Below the pieces are notes generated by a model that was given only the letters and a program-made list of their open reading frames with translations, had not been told where the DNA came from and ran no database searches. From NCBI GenBank assembly GCA_000231825.2, contig JH720305.1:1501557-1565556 (forward strand): a stretch of 64,000 nt of DNA. The letters run 5' to 3'. Positions 63,276 to 64,000 of this stretch are shown here, in pieces (position 1 is the stretch's first letter; each line of letters starts with the position of its first letter). The stretch comes from Tetrahymena elliotti 4EA (Eukaryota; Ciliophora; Oligohymenophorea; Hymenostomatida; Tetrahymenidae). Made by a program: the position numbers and the translations under genes.

Positions 63276-64000
63276 TTCTATTATGTGTATTTATTAATCA
63301 GCTCTCTAGTTTATCTCTCTTGCTATTTAGCTGATATATAAAAATACTTTATTTTAAATATAATTCTTACTTTGTATATATTAAAATTTTACTATTGCTT
63401 AATTCGCAATTTTTTTTTTCTTATCTTGTGATAATATTAAGATTCCTATACACAAATTAAAGTATTTATTATGAACTCCTTTATAGATTAAATTATAATT
63501 TAATGTAATAATGAAATGAGATGAATTGATTAATTTGAATACTAATTTTAACAAATATTACTTACTACACTATATATACTTATCAAAATCCAAAAAAAGA
63601 GTAAACCAATTTCCATACTCTTAATTGTTAACTTTACAAAAATTTATCATCTCTAAAAACTTTTTTATATAATTAGTAGTAATTAATATCTCCCTCCCTC
63701 CTATCAAATACGAAATAACGCAGATAGATGAATTGAGTATTTTTTATAAATTAGCTAAAATAAATAATTATTTTCTTTACAACTAAAATAATTTTTTTTA
63801 AATAAAATATAATATGAATTTGCATAGGAGAAATTAATAAAGATAATTAAAACTTAATTTAAGAGTAAGCAATTTTTATTATAAACGCTTATCATTTATT
63901 TTTTTTGTTAATCTAACAAATATCTTGACTTTTTCCAAATAATTTATATCTAAATCGACCTACAATATCATATCCTAAGTCTTTAATTACCAAAGGTATC
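63276..64000. other. Upstream region, window end
   Basis: Promoter side of the preceding minus-strand gene. A+T-rich; no gene, RNA or repeat can be supported before the window ends. Confidence 0.45.

Noticed and set aside
1..64000. tRNA, rRNA and CRISPR arrays
   Set aside because: I looked for T-loop sequences (GTTCRANNC), rRNA blocks and regularly spaced repeats on both strands and found none I could support.
1..64000. Telomeric CCCCAA/TTGGGG repeats or a chromosome end
   Set aside because: No run of either repeat is present, so the window is internal to a chromosome.

Overview
The window looks like a piece of a ciliate macronuclear chromosome, most like Tetrahymena or a close relative. 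It is close to 80% A+T. Long protein-coding stretches become continuous only when TAA and TAG are read as glutamine and TGA is the sole stop. The introns that can be placed begin GTAA/GTAT/GTTA, end TAG/AAG/CAG, and run from about 50 to 1,300 bases, which argues against Paramecium with its introns of roughly 25 bases. All gene models below use that code. With one stop codon in such A+T-rich DNA, open frames of 100-200 codons also arise by chance, so small intergenic frames carry low confidence.

Layout. 1-10.5 kb: three minus-strand genes, namely an LRR-ankyrin protein running off the left edge, a SAM-dependent methyltransferase with a long Q/N tail, and an unknown protein with a CCSCKCHC cluster. 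10.8-12.7 kb: two possible small plus-strand genes. 13.2-26.8 kb is gene-dense: an ankyrin protein ending in two cysteines (+), a NEK-family kinase (-), a coiled-coil protein (+), a TRAPPC6/Trs33-like TRAPP subunit (-) and, diverging from it across 396 bp, a Beclin-1/Atg6-like autophagy protein (+). 26.8-34.2 kb: small or broken genes and three compact RNA-like hairpins. 34.2-37.3 kb: a B-box zinc-finger coiled-coil protein. 37.3-50 kb: a worn zone with an orphan frame, a Tc1/mariner transposase remnant, a kinase-like ORF followed by decayed TPR-like coding sequence, a DUF4200-like coiled-coil gene with one apparent frameshift, and gene fragments. 51.5-60.2 kb: an 8.7-kb gene for a Sin3-family corepressor of about 2,850 residues. 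61.3-63.3 kb: an unknown conserved-looking protein (-).

The most striking object is the Sin3-like gene. Its middle matches the HDAC-interaction region and Sin3a_C region of SIN3. No PAH domain is visible, the N-terminus instead carries an acidic segment resembling the H2A.Z-binding motif of YL1/Swc2, and the last 1,200 or so residues are mostly glutamine. The TRAPPC6/Beclin pair brings vesicle traffic and autophagy genes together around one short intergenic space. The remaining genes (kinases, ankyrin, LRR, B-box and coiled-coil proteins) are typical expanded ciliate families; no operon-like organisation is seen.
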